Source of the DNA: Alphaproteobacteria bacterium
Lineage (GTDB): Bacteria; Myxococcota_A; UBA796; GCA-2862545
Length of the DNA: 64,000 nucleotides
NCBI GenBank assembly: GCA_020632925.1
Contig: JACKER010000017.1
Location: forward strand, 1 to 64,000
Direction of reading: 5' to 3'
The notes beneath the pieces are model-generated. The model saw nothing but the letters and a program-made list of their open reading frames with translations. It searched no databases and was not told where the DNA came from. This document shows positions 27,072-34,917 of the stretch, one piece after another. Each line of letters starts with the position of its first letter. Position 1 is the stretch's first letter. A program made the position numbers and the translations under genes.

Positions 27072-28954
27072 GGCGTCTTCTCCTGGCTCGGCTCGATCTG
27101 GTCGATCAGGTTGAACTCGACGCGGCGGTTGGCCTCGCGACCCGACTCGGTCCGGTTCGTCTCGAGGGGTCTGGTCTCGCCGTATCCGACGGACACCAGC
27201 CTCCCCGGATCGATCCCCTTGCCCTGCAGGTACTCGGCCACGGACCGCGCGCGATCCTCCGACAGCTTCTGATTGTACGCGTCCGAGCCGCGATCGTCCG
27301 TGTGACCTGCGACCTCGACCCGACCGAGGTCGGGGTTCGCGAGGATCACGGCCGCGACCTCGTCGAGCAGACCGAAGGACTCGGGCCGGATCACCGCCTT
27401 GGCGGTCTCGAACTGGACCTTCTCGAGGATTCGGATCTGCTCCTTCTCGACGACGATCTTCGACGTGCCCAGGCGGATCCGGATGACCTTGTCGTCGCCG
27501 GGGACCAGGACCACGTCCTGCTCCACCACCATGCGCTCCGGTGCGGTCACGACGAGCTTGTGGGTGCCGTGCGCGATCTCGTGCGCGATCATGCCGCGGT
27601 CGTCGGAGAGCGTGAGCCCGGCCGGGACGCACTCCGGATGCGACGAGACCCAGCGGGTCGTCGCGTTCTGGACGGGCAGGTCGTCCTCGCCGACGGCCTC
27701 CACCAGCACCTTGGCGTCCATCACGGGCTGCATCGCGATCGCGAGGGTGCCACCGCCCTCGGTGGCGACGACGCTTCCCTCGCCCTCCAGGCAGCCGTCG
27801 TCGTGGAGCTTCGCCGACCAGCTCGAGCCCGGGATCGCGTCCACCTGGAACCCGTGGGCGGGGACCTCGATCGTGGCGACGCCGTCCGGGCCCGTGAGCT
27901 CACCGCTCGCCTTGCGGGGCTGCCCGCCGAACGAGGCCTCGACGAGCAGGGCGCCGAGCCGATCGGGGCAGCCGTCCTCGTCCTTGTACCCGTTGAGGGT
28001 CTCGGGCTCGAGCGGACACTGGTCGGTCGCGCGCAGCGTGCCGATCACGTCGTGATCGGGCGGCTCGGGCGGCGTCAGGTCGGCGTACCCGAGGCCGAGG
28101 AACACGCGGAAGGCCGCCACGCCCGGGCCGTCGGTCAGCCCCCCGGCCGCCCCGAAGGTCCACAGCGTGCCGTTGTCCGGGGCGATCTTGGCGGAGAGCA
28201 GGGCCTCGGCGGGCGGGAGCGTCGCGAACGAGTCCGGCGCGGCCTGCAGCGACGGCTTGGCGACGCCCTCGAGCGTGATCGCCATCGTGCGGCTCGTGAG
28301 GAAGGTGGCTGCGAGGCCGGTCACCACGCGATCGGCGTTGGTGACGTTCACGAGATCGACCGACGGGTTGAACTGCGTGCCGACGTGGGCCGACAGCGTG
28401 GTGCTCGCGAGCTCGACCGTCCCTGCCAGACCGACGCCGCCGGCGACACCGTCCTGCCCGAGGAAGCGGCCCTCGGCACCGCTCGGCAGGTCCAGGTGTG
28501 CCACGAGCCCGAGGCCCGGGCCGCCGCCGCCCTCGATGTACGCCGGGCGGACCAGGAGGAGCGTCCCCGATGCCCGGACGTCGCCGAACGTCGGCGGCTC
28601 GATCACGTTGTCGAGCGTGGTGTTCATGCCGTAGACCGGCGCGCGCAGCTCGAGGCGCACGCGGTCGTGGACGGCCACCCCCGCCGAGAGGTTGAGCGCC
28701 AGCAGGTTGTCGACGACCGGCTCGACGCTCTCGGCCCCACCCTCGGCGCTCGTGACGCGGACCAGGGGCGACCTGGCGTACTCGAAGACGCCGGACAGGA
28801 ACCAGTCGCCCTGCACCAGCGCGCCCGGCCGCGGGACGACCAGCGGGTCCCGGAGATCGGCGTCGTGGGGAGCCATCTCGAAGCCGTGGGCGTCGAACCC
28901 GGCCTCGGCAGCATCCTGCGCCCACGCACCGGACAGCAGGGGAAGCAGCACCAT
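27068..28954 (-). CDS. OmpA-family outer-membrane protein
   Basis: A 628-residue protein with a short signal peptide (MVLLPLLSGAWAQ). Residues 20-330 look like a beta-barrel or beta-rich outer-membrane domain. A single TSP3-like linker (DQCPLEPETLNGYKDEDGCPD) lies near 345-365, and a PEGA-like or Ig-like segment follows to about 500. The C-terminal OmpA peptidoglycan-binding domain runs from about 510 to 620, with HTDDRGSD and the NxxLSxxRAxxV motif starting at Asn561. It would tie the outer membrane to the cell wall. It is first in an ATGA-coupled operon with the TSP3-repeat protein. GGAGAG precedes the ATG. Confidence 0.9.
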   Translation of the reverse strand: MVLLPLLSGAWAQDAAEAGFDAHGFEMAPHDADLRDPLVVPRPGALVQGDWFLSGVFEYARSPLVRVTSAEGGAESVEPVVDNLLALNLSAGVAVHDRVRLELRAPVYGMNTTLDNVIEPPTFGDVRASGTLLLVRPAYIEGGGGPGLGLVAHLDLPSGAEGRFLGQDGVAGGVGLAGTVELASTTLSAHVGTQFNPSVDLVNVTNADRVVTGLAATFLTSRTMAITLEGVAKPSLQAAPDSFATLPPAEALLSAKIAPDNGTLWTFGAAGGLTDGPGVAAFRVFLGLGYADLTPPEPPDHDVIGTLRATDQCPLEPETLNGYKDEDGCPDRLGALLVEASFGGQPRKASGELTGPDGVATIEVPAHGFQVDAIPGSSWSAKLHDDGCLEGEGSVVATEGGGTLAIAMQPVMDAKVLVEAVGEDDLPVQNATTRWVSSHPECVPAGLTLSDDRGMIAHEIAHGTHKLVVTAPERMVVEQDVVLVPGDDKVIRIRLGTSKIVVEKEQIRILEKVQFETAKAVIRPESFGLLDEVAAVILANPDLGRVEVAGHTDDRGSDAYNQKLSEDRARSVAEYLQGKGIDPGRLVSVGYGETRPLETNRTESGREANRRVEFNLIDQIEPSQEKTP

Positions 28955-28974
28955 CGACGCACTCTCCGAACATT

Positions 28975-28988
28975 GGCCGTGCACGGCC
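28975..28988. promoter_or_regulatory. perfect 14-bp palindrome GGCCGTGCACGGCC
   Basis: A perfect inverted repeat in the 60-base divergent gap, 21 bases upstream of the OmpA-family start and 27 bases upstream of the GTG at 29015. Its placement fits an operator for one or both genes; a chance GC-rich palindrome cannot be excluded. Confidence 0.3.
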
Positions 28989-29014
28989 GGGTCGAGGGTG
29001 CCAGACTGCGCGGC

Positions 29015-31159
29015 GTGCGGCAAGCCGAATCCGGAGATGATCGCGCGCGAGCCTGGGCGGCCCTGTTGTTGGCGTCGGGGGCGGTCTCCCTGACCTACGA
29101 GACGGTGTGGATCCGCCGGCTGTCGCTGCTGCTCGGCGGGTCGGCGGTGGCGACCGCGGTGGGTGTCGGCGCGTTCATGGGCGGGCTCGCCCTCGGTGGT
29201 TGGCTGCGCTGGCCGGCGGGGAGGCGCACCTACGCGGCGCTGGAGGCCGGGGCGGCCCTGCTCGCCCTCGCGATGCCCGCGCTCGCCGCGGTGGCGACCT
29301 CGGTGGCGGTGGCCTGGCCGTCGGCGCGGCACCTCGCGGGGGCCCTGCTCGTGCTCCCGGGCGCGACCCTGCTCGGAGGGACCTGGCCGGTGCTGGCGCG
29401 CGCGGCGGGCGGTGGCCTCGCGACCCGGCTCTACGCCGCCAACACGGCGGGAGCGGTCGTCGGCGTGCTGGCCTGCACCTTCGCGCTGCTGCCGACCTTC
29501 GGGGTGCGCGCGACCGAGCTGATCGCGGCGTCGGCCGGTCTGGCCGTGGCCCTGGCGGCGACCGCGCTCCCCGATCCGGTGTCCGAGGGCCATCCGGACG
29601 AGGTCGCGGAGCCGTCGATCTCGGCTGGAGCGGGCATGGCGGCGGCGGCTCTCGCGGGGTTGTGCGCGACGGGCCTGGAGGTCTGGTGGACGCGGCTCGC
29701 CGCGGTCGCCCTCGGCGCCACCGTGCAGACCCTGGGCATCGTGCTCGCCGTGTTCCTGGCGACGATCGCCGCTGGCGCGACGCTGGGACGCTCCTGGCCG
29801 AGGCGCCCGATGGCTGGCGTGGGCTGGGGGCTCGGATCGCTGGGCGCCCTGGCGCTGGCCGGCGGGCTCGGGTGGGGCCAGATCCCGTATGCGCTGGCGG
29901 CTGCCTGGCGCTGGGGTGGTGTCACCGGGTTGGACCTCGCCCAGCCGGCGCTCGCCGCGCTCGTCATGGGTGGGGCACCCGCCGCGAGCGGTCTGTGCTT
30001 CGCGTGCCTGGTGCGGTCGTCGGGCCGCGCCTTGCCCGAACGCTCGGGGGCGCTGATCGGGTCCAACGCGCTCGGGAGCGTCGTGGGTGCGTGGGTCGCG
30101 GGGCTGTGGCTGGTGCCCGCGCTCGAGGCCCGGGGGGCGCTGCTCGTGCTCTCGCTGGCCGCTGCCTTCGGTGGGGCGTTGATCCTCCGGTCGCCCTGGC
30201 CCGCGCTGCCCGCGTTGTTGCTGGCGCCCGCGCTCCCCCAGTGGGACGCGCGCTTGTTCGCGGTTGGCGTCCACCTCCGCATCTCGGACTTCGCGGATCC
30301 CTCCGCTCGAGCCGTGCACACCTTCGTCGACGAGGGCTGGGAGCTCTTGTCCTACGATCAGGGCGCGACCGCGGCCGTGGCGGTGGGGCGCTCCACGCGC
30401 ACCGGCAACACCTGGCTGTCCATCAACGGCAAGGTCGACGCCTCGACCGGCGACGACATGCCCACCCAGGTGCTGTCGGGCGAGATCCCGGTGCGCATCG
30501 CGCCCGATCCCGCTCACGTCCTGGTCGTGGGCCTGGCGTCGGGCGTGACGGCGGGCGCGGTGCTGGCGCAGCCCGGCGTGGAGGAGCTCGTCGTGCTCGA
30601 GATCGAGCCCGCGGTCGTCGCCGCCGAGCCCTGGTTCCGCCCGGTGAACGGGTCGCCCACGCTCGATCCGCGCACGACGGTCGTGGTGGACGACGCGCGG
30701 GCGTGGCTCACCCGGTCGGGCCGCCGCTTCGACGTCATCGTCAGCGAGCCCTCGAACCCGTGGATCTCGGGCGTCTCGAGCCTGTTCACGATCGAGTACT
30801 GGACGCTGCTCCACGACCACCTGGCGCCCGATGGCGTCGTCTGCCAGTGGATCCAGCTGTACGGGATGGGGACGGACGAGCTCCGCGGGCTGATGCGCAC
30901 CTTCCGGGAGGTGTTCCCCGACGCCGTCCTGTTCGAGACGATCGAGGGCGCCGACATCCTGCTGGTCGGCGGCTCCGGTGGCGTGCTGCCGGATGATCTG
31001 CCGCTTCGCCCGCTCCTCGACGCGCGCGCCGTCGGGGTGGTCGCGGGTCGTGGGTGGCTGCACACCGACGATCACCCGGTGGTCGAGTGGCGCGCGCCCC
31101 GCTGGCTGCATCGCGACACCTCCGCCGACAACACCGCGCTCCTGCACGGGACCTGGTGA
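29015..31159 (+). CDS. membrane-fused spermidine-synthase-like protein
   Basis: A 714-residue protein from GTG 29015. Residues 15-400 form about ten or more membrane helices of the type found in integral-membrane spermidine-synthase-like proteins. Residues 415-700 form a cytoplasmic Rossmann methyltransferase-type domain. The nucleotide loop reads VVGLASGVTAGA (near 501-512) where true spermidine synthases have GGGDG, and an acidic VVLEIEP follows. A conserved VIVSEPSNPWISG segment lies near 573. The loss of the GGGDG signature makes aminopropyl transfer doubtful. The substrate is unknown. The gene is divergent from the OmpA operon and is followed after 25 bases by the ferredoxin reductase. 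Confidence 0.85.
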   Translation: MRQAESGDDRARAWAALLLASGAVSLTYETVWIRRLSLLLGGSAVATAVGVGAFMGGLALGGWLRWPAGRRTYAALEAGAALLALAMPALAAVATSVAVAWPSARHLAGALLVLPGATLLGGTWPVLARAAGGGLATRLYAANTAGAVVGVLACTFALLPTFGVRATELIAASAGLAVALAATALPDPVSEGHPDEVAEPSISAGAGMAAAALAGLCATGLEVWWTRLAAVALGATVQTLGIVLAVFLATIAAGATLGRSWPRRPMAGVGWGLGSLGALALAGGLGWGQIPYALAAAWRWGGVTGLDLAQPALAALVMGGAPAASGLCFACLVRSSGRALPERSGALIGSNALGSVVGAWVAGLWLVPALEARGALLVLSLAAAFGGALILRSPWPALPALLLAPALPQWDARLFAVGVHLRISDFADPSARAVHTFVDEGWELLSYDQGATAAVAVGRSTRTGNTWLSINGKVDASTGDDMPTQVLSGEIPVRIAPDPAHVLVVGLASGVTAGAVLAQPGVEELVVLEIEPAVVAAEPWFRPVNGSPTLDPRTTVVVDDARAWLTRSGRRFDVIVSEPSNPWISGVSSLFTIEYWTLLHDHLAPDGVVCQWIQLYGMGTDELRGLMRTFREVFPDAVLFETIEGADILLVGGSGGVLPDDLPLRPLLDARAVGVVAGRGWLHTDDHPVVEWRAPRWLHRDTSADNTALLHGTW

Positions 31160-31165
31160 TAGGGT
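31160..31165 (+). promoter_or_regulatory. -10 element TAGGGT
   Basis: TAGGGT begins directly after the TGA stop of the spermidine-synthase-like gene. AGGAGG (31175-31180) and ATG (31185) follow, the same spacing as at 60091. The reductase gene could therefore have its own start of transcription despite the small gap. Confidence 0.4.
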
Positions 31166-31184
31166 CGCCGTCGCAGGAGGTCAC

Positions 31185-32537
31185 ATGTCACAGGTGGGAA
31201 CACCGGAACGGCCGCTTCGGGTCGCGATCGTGGGCGCCGGCCCGTCGGGCTTCTACGCCGCTCACGCCGTGCTCAGCCACACCGACTGCGGCGCCTGGGT
31301 GGACCTGATCGACCGCCTGCCCACCCCGTTCGGGCTGGTGCGGGGCGGGGTCGCCCCCGACCACCAGAAGATCAAGTCCGTCGTGAAGGCGTACGACAAG
31401 ATCGCCGCCTGCGAGGGCTTCCACTACGTCGGCAACGTCCGGCTCGGCGAGGACGTGTCGCTCGACCAGCTCCTCGAGGCGTACGACATGGTGGTGCTCG
31501 CCGTCGGCTGCGAGTCCGCCAACCCGATGGGCATCCCGGGCGAGGAGCTCGAGGGGAGCCACTCCGCCACCGAGTTCGTGGGCTGGTACAACGGGCACCC
31601 GGACCACTGGGACCGGCGGTTCGACCTGTCCGCGCGGGCCGCCGTCGTGGTGGGCGTGGGCAACGTCTCGATGGACGTGACGCGGGTGCTCGTGCAGGAC
31701 CGCGACGTGCTCGGCCGCACCGACATCGCCGCCCACGCGCTCGACGCGCTGCGGGACGCCTCCGTGACCGACGTGTACGTCCTCGGCCGTCGCGGAGCCG
31801 CCCAGGCCGCCTTCAGCCCGGGCGAGATCAAGGAGATCGCGGAGATCGACGACGTCGACCTCGTGGTGCGGCCCGAGGACGTGGAGCTCGATCCGGCCTC
31901 GGCCGCCTGGGTGGCGCAGGCGAACGACAAGCAGGTGAACGCGAACCTCGCGTTCCTTCGCGAGATCGCCGGTCGGCCCGTGACGAAGCCTCGCCGGGTC
32001 CACCTGTGGCTCAACACGAGCCCGATCGCCATCCATGGCGAGGACGGGCGGGTCACCGCGGTCGAGGTGGGGCGCAACCGCATCGAGGACCGCGGGGGGC
32101 GCCTCGCCGCGGTCGACACCGGGGAGCGGACGCGGATCGACGCGGGCCTGGTGTTCCGGGCGATCGGGTACCGCGGCAACCCCATCCCGGGTGTGCCGTT
32201 CGACCAGCGCACGGGCACCATCCCGAACGTCGGCGGGCGCGTGACGCGCGACGGGCAGATCGTGGACCGGCTCTACGTCGCCGGTTGGGCCAAGCGCGGG
32301 CCGCAGGGGCTGATCGGCACGAACCGCGCGGACAGTCGGGACACCGTCGACCGCATGATGGAGGACCGCGCCAAGCTCACCAACGTGGCTCGCGAGCCCA
32401 TCGCGTTCCCGAACGCCACCTCCTGGGCGGACTGGGAGACCATCGACGCGGCGGAGGTCCGCCGGGGAGAGGAAGCGGGCAAGCTGCGGGAGAAGTTCAC
32501 CCGCGTGTCCGAGATGCTGGCGGCGCTCGACCGGTAG
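31185..32537 (+). CDS. FprA/adrenodoxin-reductase-type ferredoxin-NADP reductase
   Basis: A 450-residue FAD enzyme that passes electrons between NADPH and ferredoxin. The FAD site is VAIVGAGPSGFY (13-24). The family motif GLVRGGVAPDHQKIK (50-64), the NADPH loop VVGVGNVSMDVTR (155-167) and the C-terminal GWAKRGPQGLIGTN (near 365-378) all match mycobacterial FprA and mitochondrial adrenodoxin reductase in order and overall length. It is cytoplasmic. It starts at ATG 31185 after a strong AGGAGG site. No ferredoxin or P450 gene is adjacent; the AlkB-type hydroxylase at 52.8 kb would need such an electron source, but a link is only an idea. Confidence 0.93.
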   Translation: MSQVGTPERPLRVAIVGAGPSGFYAAHAVLSHTDCGAWVDLIDRLPTPFGLVRGGVAPDHQKIKSVVKAYDKIAACEGFHYVGNVRLGEDVSLDQLLEAYDMVVLAVGCESANPMGIPGEELEGSHSATEFVGWYNGHPDHWDRRFDLSARAAVVVGVGNVSMDVTRVLVQDRDVLGRTDIAAHALDALRDASVTDVYVLGRRGAAQAAFSPGEIKEIAEIDDVDLVVRPEDVELDPASAAWVAQANDKQVNANLAFLREIAGRPVTKPRRVHLWLNTSPIAIHGEDGRVTAVEVGRNRIEDRGGRLAAVDTGERTRIDAGLVFRAIGYRGNPIPGVPFDQRTGTIPNVGGRVTRDGQIVDRLYVAGWAKRGPQGLIGTNRADSRDTVDRMMEDRAKLTNVAREPIAFPNATSWADWETIDAAEVRRGEEAGKLREKFTRVSEMLAALDR

Positions 32538-32589
32538 GTGACCGCGGTGACACCGTCGCCCGGGGGTTCGCGGCTCGGGGCGTGGTAGA

Positions 32590-33648
32590 TTGGAGCAGGG
32601 CGGCCGTCGCTCGGTCCGCACGGGGTGGCGTATTCGGAACCTCGCGACACGATGGGCGGTCCTCGCGACGACCCTGTTCTGGACGCTGGCCTGTGGCGCG
32701 TTCCAGGAGGAGGAGCTGCCCGTCGCGTTCGGCGACCCGACCTTCCACACGGTCCAGCAGAGCGAGGACGTCGTCAAGATCGCGGCCCACTACGACGTGA
32801 CGGTCGAGGACGTGCTCGCGTGGAACGGGCTGAACGACGACCACCTCGAGGACGGCCAGGTGCTGCTGATCTGGCCGCACGTCGACGTGGTGCACAACGA
32901 GCCGCTCACGGTCGCCGAGCTGCCGGCCAAGGTGGTCGGTGGCCTCAAGCGGGCAGTGTTCGGCTCGCCGGCCCCGGCCCCGGTGCTCGACCCGCTGGTG
33001 GACGACGGGGTCGCGGGCACCGACGGAGAGGTCCGGGTGGTGGTCGACGTCCCCACCGTCCCCGTCGCGGGTGCGGGGCTCCTGTCGGTCGACATGGAGA
33101 CGTCGGACGTGGACCTGTCCGCCGCGGCGGCGTCGGGGACGCAGCGATCCGGTGGGATCGGGGAGGGGAGCGGCCTGTCGAGCCGGGGTGGGACGCTCGC
33201 GAGCGGTGGTCAGGCCGACGACCTCCAGATCCAGCAGGCGCAGATGCGCGATCTCGGTCCCAAGATCCCCAACACGCCCGTCACGCCCCCGCGCCTGTCC
33301 AAGCCCGCGGCGAAGCGCTGCCTGTCGGGAGCGGCGGCCACGGTCTCGGAGCAGGGCATCGTGCAGGAGCGCGGGCTCGACACGGCGCAGGTCAACGCGG
33401 GCATGAAGACGATCACGCGCGTCCTGCCGCGCTGCTTCCCGTCGGGGACCGAGGGTCGGTACCAGATGATCGTCGAGGTCAACGTCGGTTGCGACGGGCT
33501 GGTCCGCAACGTGTTCACCGTCTCTCCCGGCGTGGTGCCGCAGCACGTGACCTCGTGCATCGAGCAGACGCTCGGGTACGCGTCCTTCCCGGCGCACGCC
33601 CTTCCCGCCGGGCAGAGCTTCCAGGTCCCGCTCACGTTCGACTTCTGA
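32590..33648 (+). CDS. LysM lipoprotein with AgmX-type C-terminal domain
   Basis: A 352-residue product if started at TTG 32590. The lipoprotein signal ends TTLFWTLAC (Cys35). A LysM peptidoglycan-binding domain follows (about 52-96: FHTVQQSEDVVKIAAHYDV, then WNGL). A low-complexity Gly/Ser/Pro linker leads to a C-terminal AgmX/TonB-tail-like domain (about 265-352) with two Cys residues. The start is uncertain: the only common start codon in frame overlaps a TAGATT -10-like element (32586-32591), while ATT at 32632 would give an ideal 21-residue lipoprotein signal. It shares its C-terminal plan with the protein at 13752. Probably it bridges inner or outer membrane and cell wall. Confidence 0.8.
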   Translation: MEQGGRRSVRTGWRIRNLATRWAVLATTLFWTLACGAFQEEELPVAFGDPTFHTVQQSEDVVKIAAHYDVTVEDVLAWNGLNDDHLEDGQVLLIWPHVDVVHNEPLTVAELPAKVVGGLKRAVFGSPAPAPVLDPLVDDGVAGTDGEVRVVVDVPTVPVAGAGLLSVDMETSDVDLSAAAASGTQRSGGIGEGSGLSSRGGTLASGGQADDLQIQQAQMRDLGPKIPNTPVTPPRLSKPAAKRCLSGAAATVSEQGIVQERGLDTAQVNAGMKTITRVLPRCFPSGTEGRYQMIVEVNVGCDGLVRNVFTVSPGVVPQHVTSCIEQTLGYASFPAHALPAGQSFQVPLTFDF

Positions 33649-33682
33649 CCCGGTTCGTGCTTCCGCGCGCCGGCGGGGCTGG

Positions 33683-33688
33683 TACGAT
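33683..33688 (+). promoter_or_regulatory. -10 element TACGAT
   Basis: GGTACGAT precedes GGAGG (33697-33701) and the GTG at 33706, giving a leader of roughly ten bases. It follows the same compact GGTANNNT layout seen elsewhere in the window. Confidence 0.4.
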
Positions 33689-33705
33689 TCTGTTCCGGAG
33701 GCCTG

Positions 33706-34218
33706 GTGTCCTACTTCGACCACGTCCGCTGCAACTCCTGCAAGGCCATGCTCGACCCCGAGTCGCTCGGCGGACGGCCCGGTGAGGGGCTGACCTGCCC
33801 CCGCTGCGGAGCGCCGCTCGCCCTCACCGATCTGTTCGGGTTGAAGGACTCCTTCGCGGAGGAGGACGAGCAGGAGATGTCCTTCGAGGACCTGGTGTCG
33901 GTCCAGGCGGGTCCCGCTGCCCGTGGCCCCTCGGGTCCCTCCGCTCCGCCGCCGTCGCCCCCGCCCCGTCCGGGTCAGGCTCGCCCGTCGCGACCCGCCC
34001 CCGGACCGTCCCGTGCGGCGCCACCCGCGAGGGCAGGCGGTGCTCCCGCGCGCGCCGGCACCGCGATGGTGCGTCACGGCTCGGCGAACGACGACGACTC
34101 CTCCGAGGAGGCCGCTCCCCCGCGCGCGCTCCCCGGGCCGTCCTCCGCCCCCGCGCCCCAGGCCCCCGCGAAGAAGGGCTCGGCGCTCGAGGCGATGCGC
34201 AAGCTCAAGGGTCGCTGA
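33706..34218 (+). CDS. zinc-ribbon protein with Pro/Ala-rich tail
   Basis: A 170-residue protein. Residues 9-36 form a zinc ribbon with two knuckles, CNSC and CPRC. An acidic segment follows (DSFAEEDEQEMSFEDL), then about 90 residues of Pro, Ala, Ser and Arg, and a basic C-terminal end (EAMRKLKGR). There is no signal or membrane helix. Similar zinc-ribbon plus disordered-tail proteins are common in myxobacteria and lack a known role. GTG start with a perfect GGAGG four bases upstream. The last 14 bases overlap the convergent DUF4097-like gene. Confidence 0.75.
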   Translation: MSYFDHVRCNSCKAMLDPESLGGRPGEGLTCPRCGAPLALTDLFGLKDSFAEEDEQEMSFEDLVSVQAGPAARGPSGPSAPPPSPPPRPGQARPSRPAPGPSRAAPPARAGGAPARAGTAMVRHGSANDDDSSEEAAPPRALPGPSSAPAPQAPAKKGSALEAMRKLKGR

Positions 34219-34852
34219 CCTCGAGGACGATGCGGCCCCGGTCGGTGGCGAGCTCGATCGGCGCGCCGGAGGGGTCGTCGGTGATCGCCGGGTCGACGTC
34301 GGGCTCGCCGGTGCCGGGCGACAGCGAGAGCGCGTAGCCGCCGGGGGGCACCACGACCGTGATCGGACCCTCCACCTGCGTGGCCTCCACCCCGATCACG
34401 TCGACGAGCGCGAGATCCTGGCTGCCGGAGCCACCGTCGACCGAGAGCGGGCCGGCATGATCCCGGACGTGGACGTCGCCGAGGTCGAGCCCGAGCACGG
34501 TGTCGCCAGACATCCCGTCGACCTCGATGGCGCCGCGGTCGACCACCACGAGCAGCCGCGTCTCGGGCGGTGCCCGAAGCTCGATCCGACCCCCGCACTG
34601 CAGGCAGTCCACGTCGAGCGTCAGCACGCGATCCCCGATCACCAGCTCGGGTGCGCCGCTCGCGAGGCCACCGATCGTGCCGTCGATGGTCACCGGGCCC
34701 GGGTGCGCCGAGACCGCCACCGTCGCGTTCGTCGCGTGGACGCGGATCTCGTCCACCGGCTCGTCGATGGTCACGCGCTGCTCCACGCCGACCACGCAGC
34801 CCGTCCACATCCACATCCACATCGGCGACCACCGGATCAGCGCGACCTCCAT
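34205..34852 (-). CDS. DUF4097-like (putative adhesin) lipoprotein
   Basis: A 215-residue product from ATG 34852. The leader reads MEVALIRWSPMWMWMWTGC with a lipobox-like Cys19; the Met-Trp repeats come from a tandem ATGTGG triplication. The mature part is a repetitive right-handed beta arrangement of short strands such as IDGTIGG, ELRAPPETRLLVVVDRG, VDGMSG and VRDHAGPLSVDGG, matching the DUF4097/DUF2807 putative-adhesin beta-helix plan. It would sit outside the cytoplasm. It diverges from the MopE-motif lipoprotein with a shared, symmetrical -10 region at 34888-34895. Confidence 0.75.
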   Translation of the reverse strand: MEVALIRWSPMWMWMWTGCVVGVEQRVTIDEPVDEIRVHATNATVAVSAHPGPVTIDGTIGGLASGAPELVIGDRVLTLDVDCLQCGGRIELRAPPETRLLVVVDRGAIEVDGMSGDTVLGLDLGDVHVRDHAGPLSVDGGSGSQDLALVDVIGVEATQVEGPITVVVPPGGYALSLSPGTGEPDVDPAITDDPSGAPIELATDRGRIVLEVSDP

Positions 34853-34887
34853 CCGACAGACACCGGCGCGGGGTGGGAGCGCCACCG

Positions 34888-34895
34888 ACTATACT
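34888..34895. promoter_or_regulatory. symmetrical overlapping -10 elements (bidirectional promoter)
   Basis: ACTATACT holds TATACT on the plus strand (34890-34895) and TATAGT on the minus strand (34893-34888). Each matches a good -10 hexamer and each faces a lipoprotein gene: plus at 34918 through GGAGGG (34905-34910), and minus at 34852. Both transcripts would start within a few bases of one shared opening. Confidence 0.5.
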
Positions 34896-34917
34896 GGCGT
34901 GCCCGGAGGGCGCGTTG

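Noticed and set aside
24108..27272. 1054-residue plus-strand open frame across the TSP3 gene
   Set aside because: It comes from the periodic GTCGTC repeat read backwards. The minus-strand protein has a signal peptide, calcium repeats and a sorting tail.
34801..34830. Tandem ATGTGG repeat as a satellite or regulatory site
   Set aside because: It encodes the Met-Trp-rich leader of the DUF4097-like lipoprotein and is only about three copies long.
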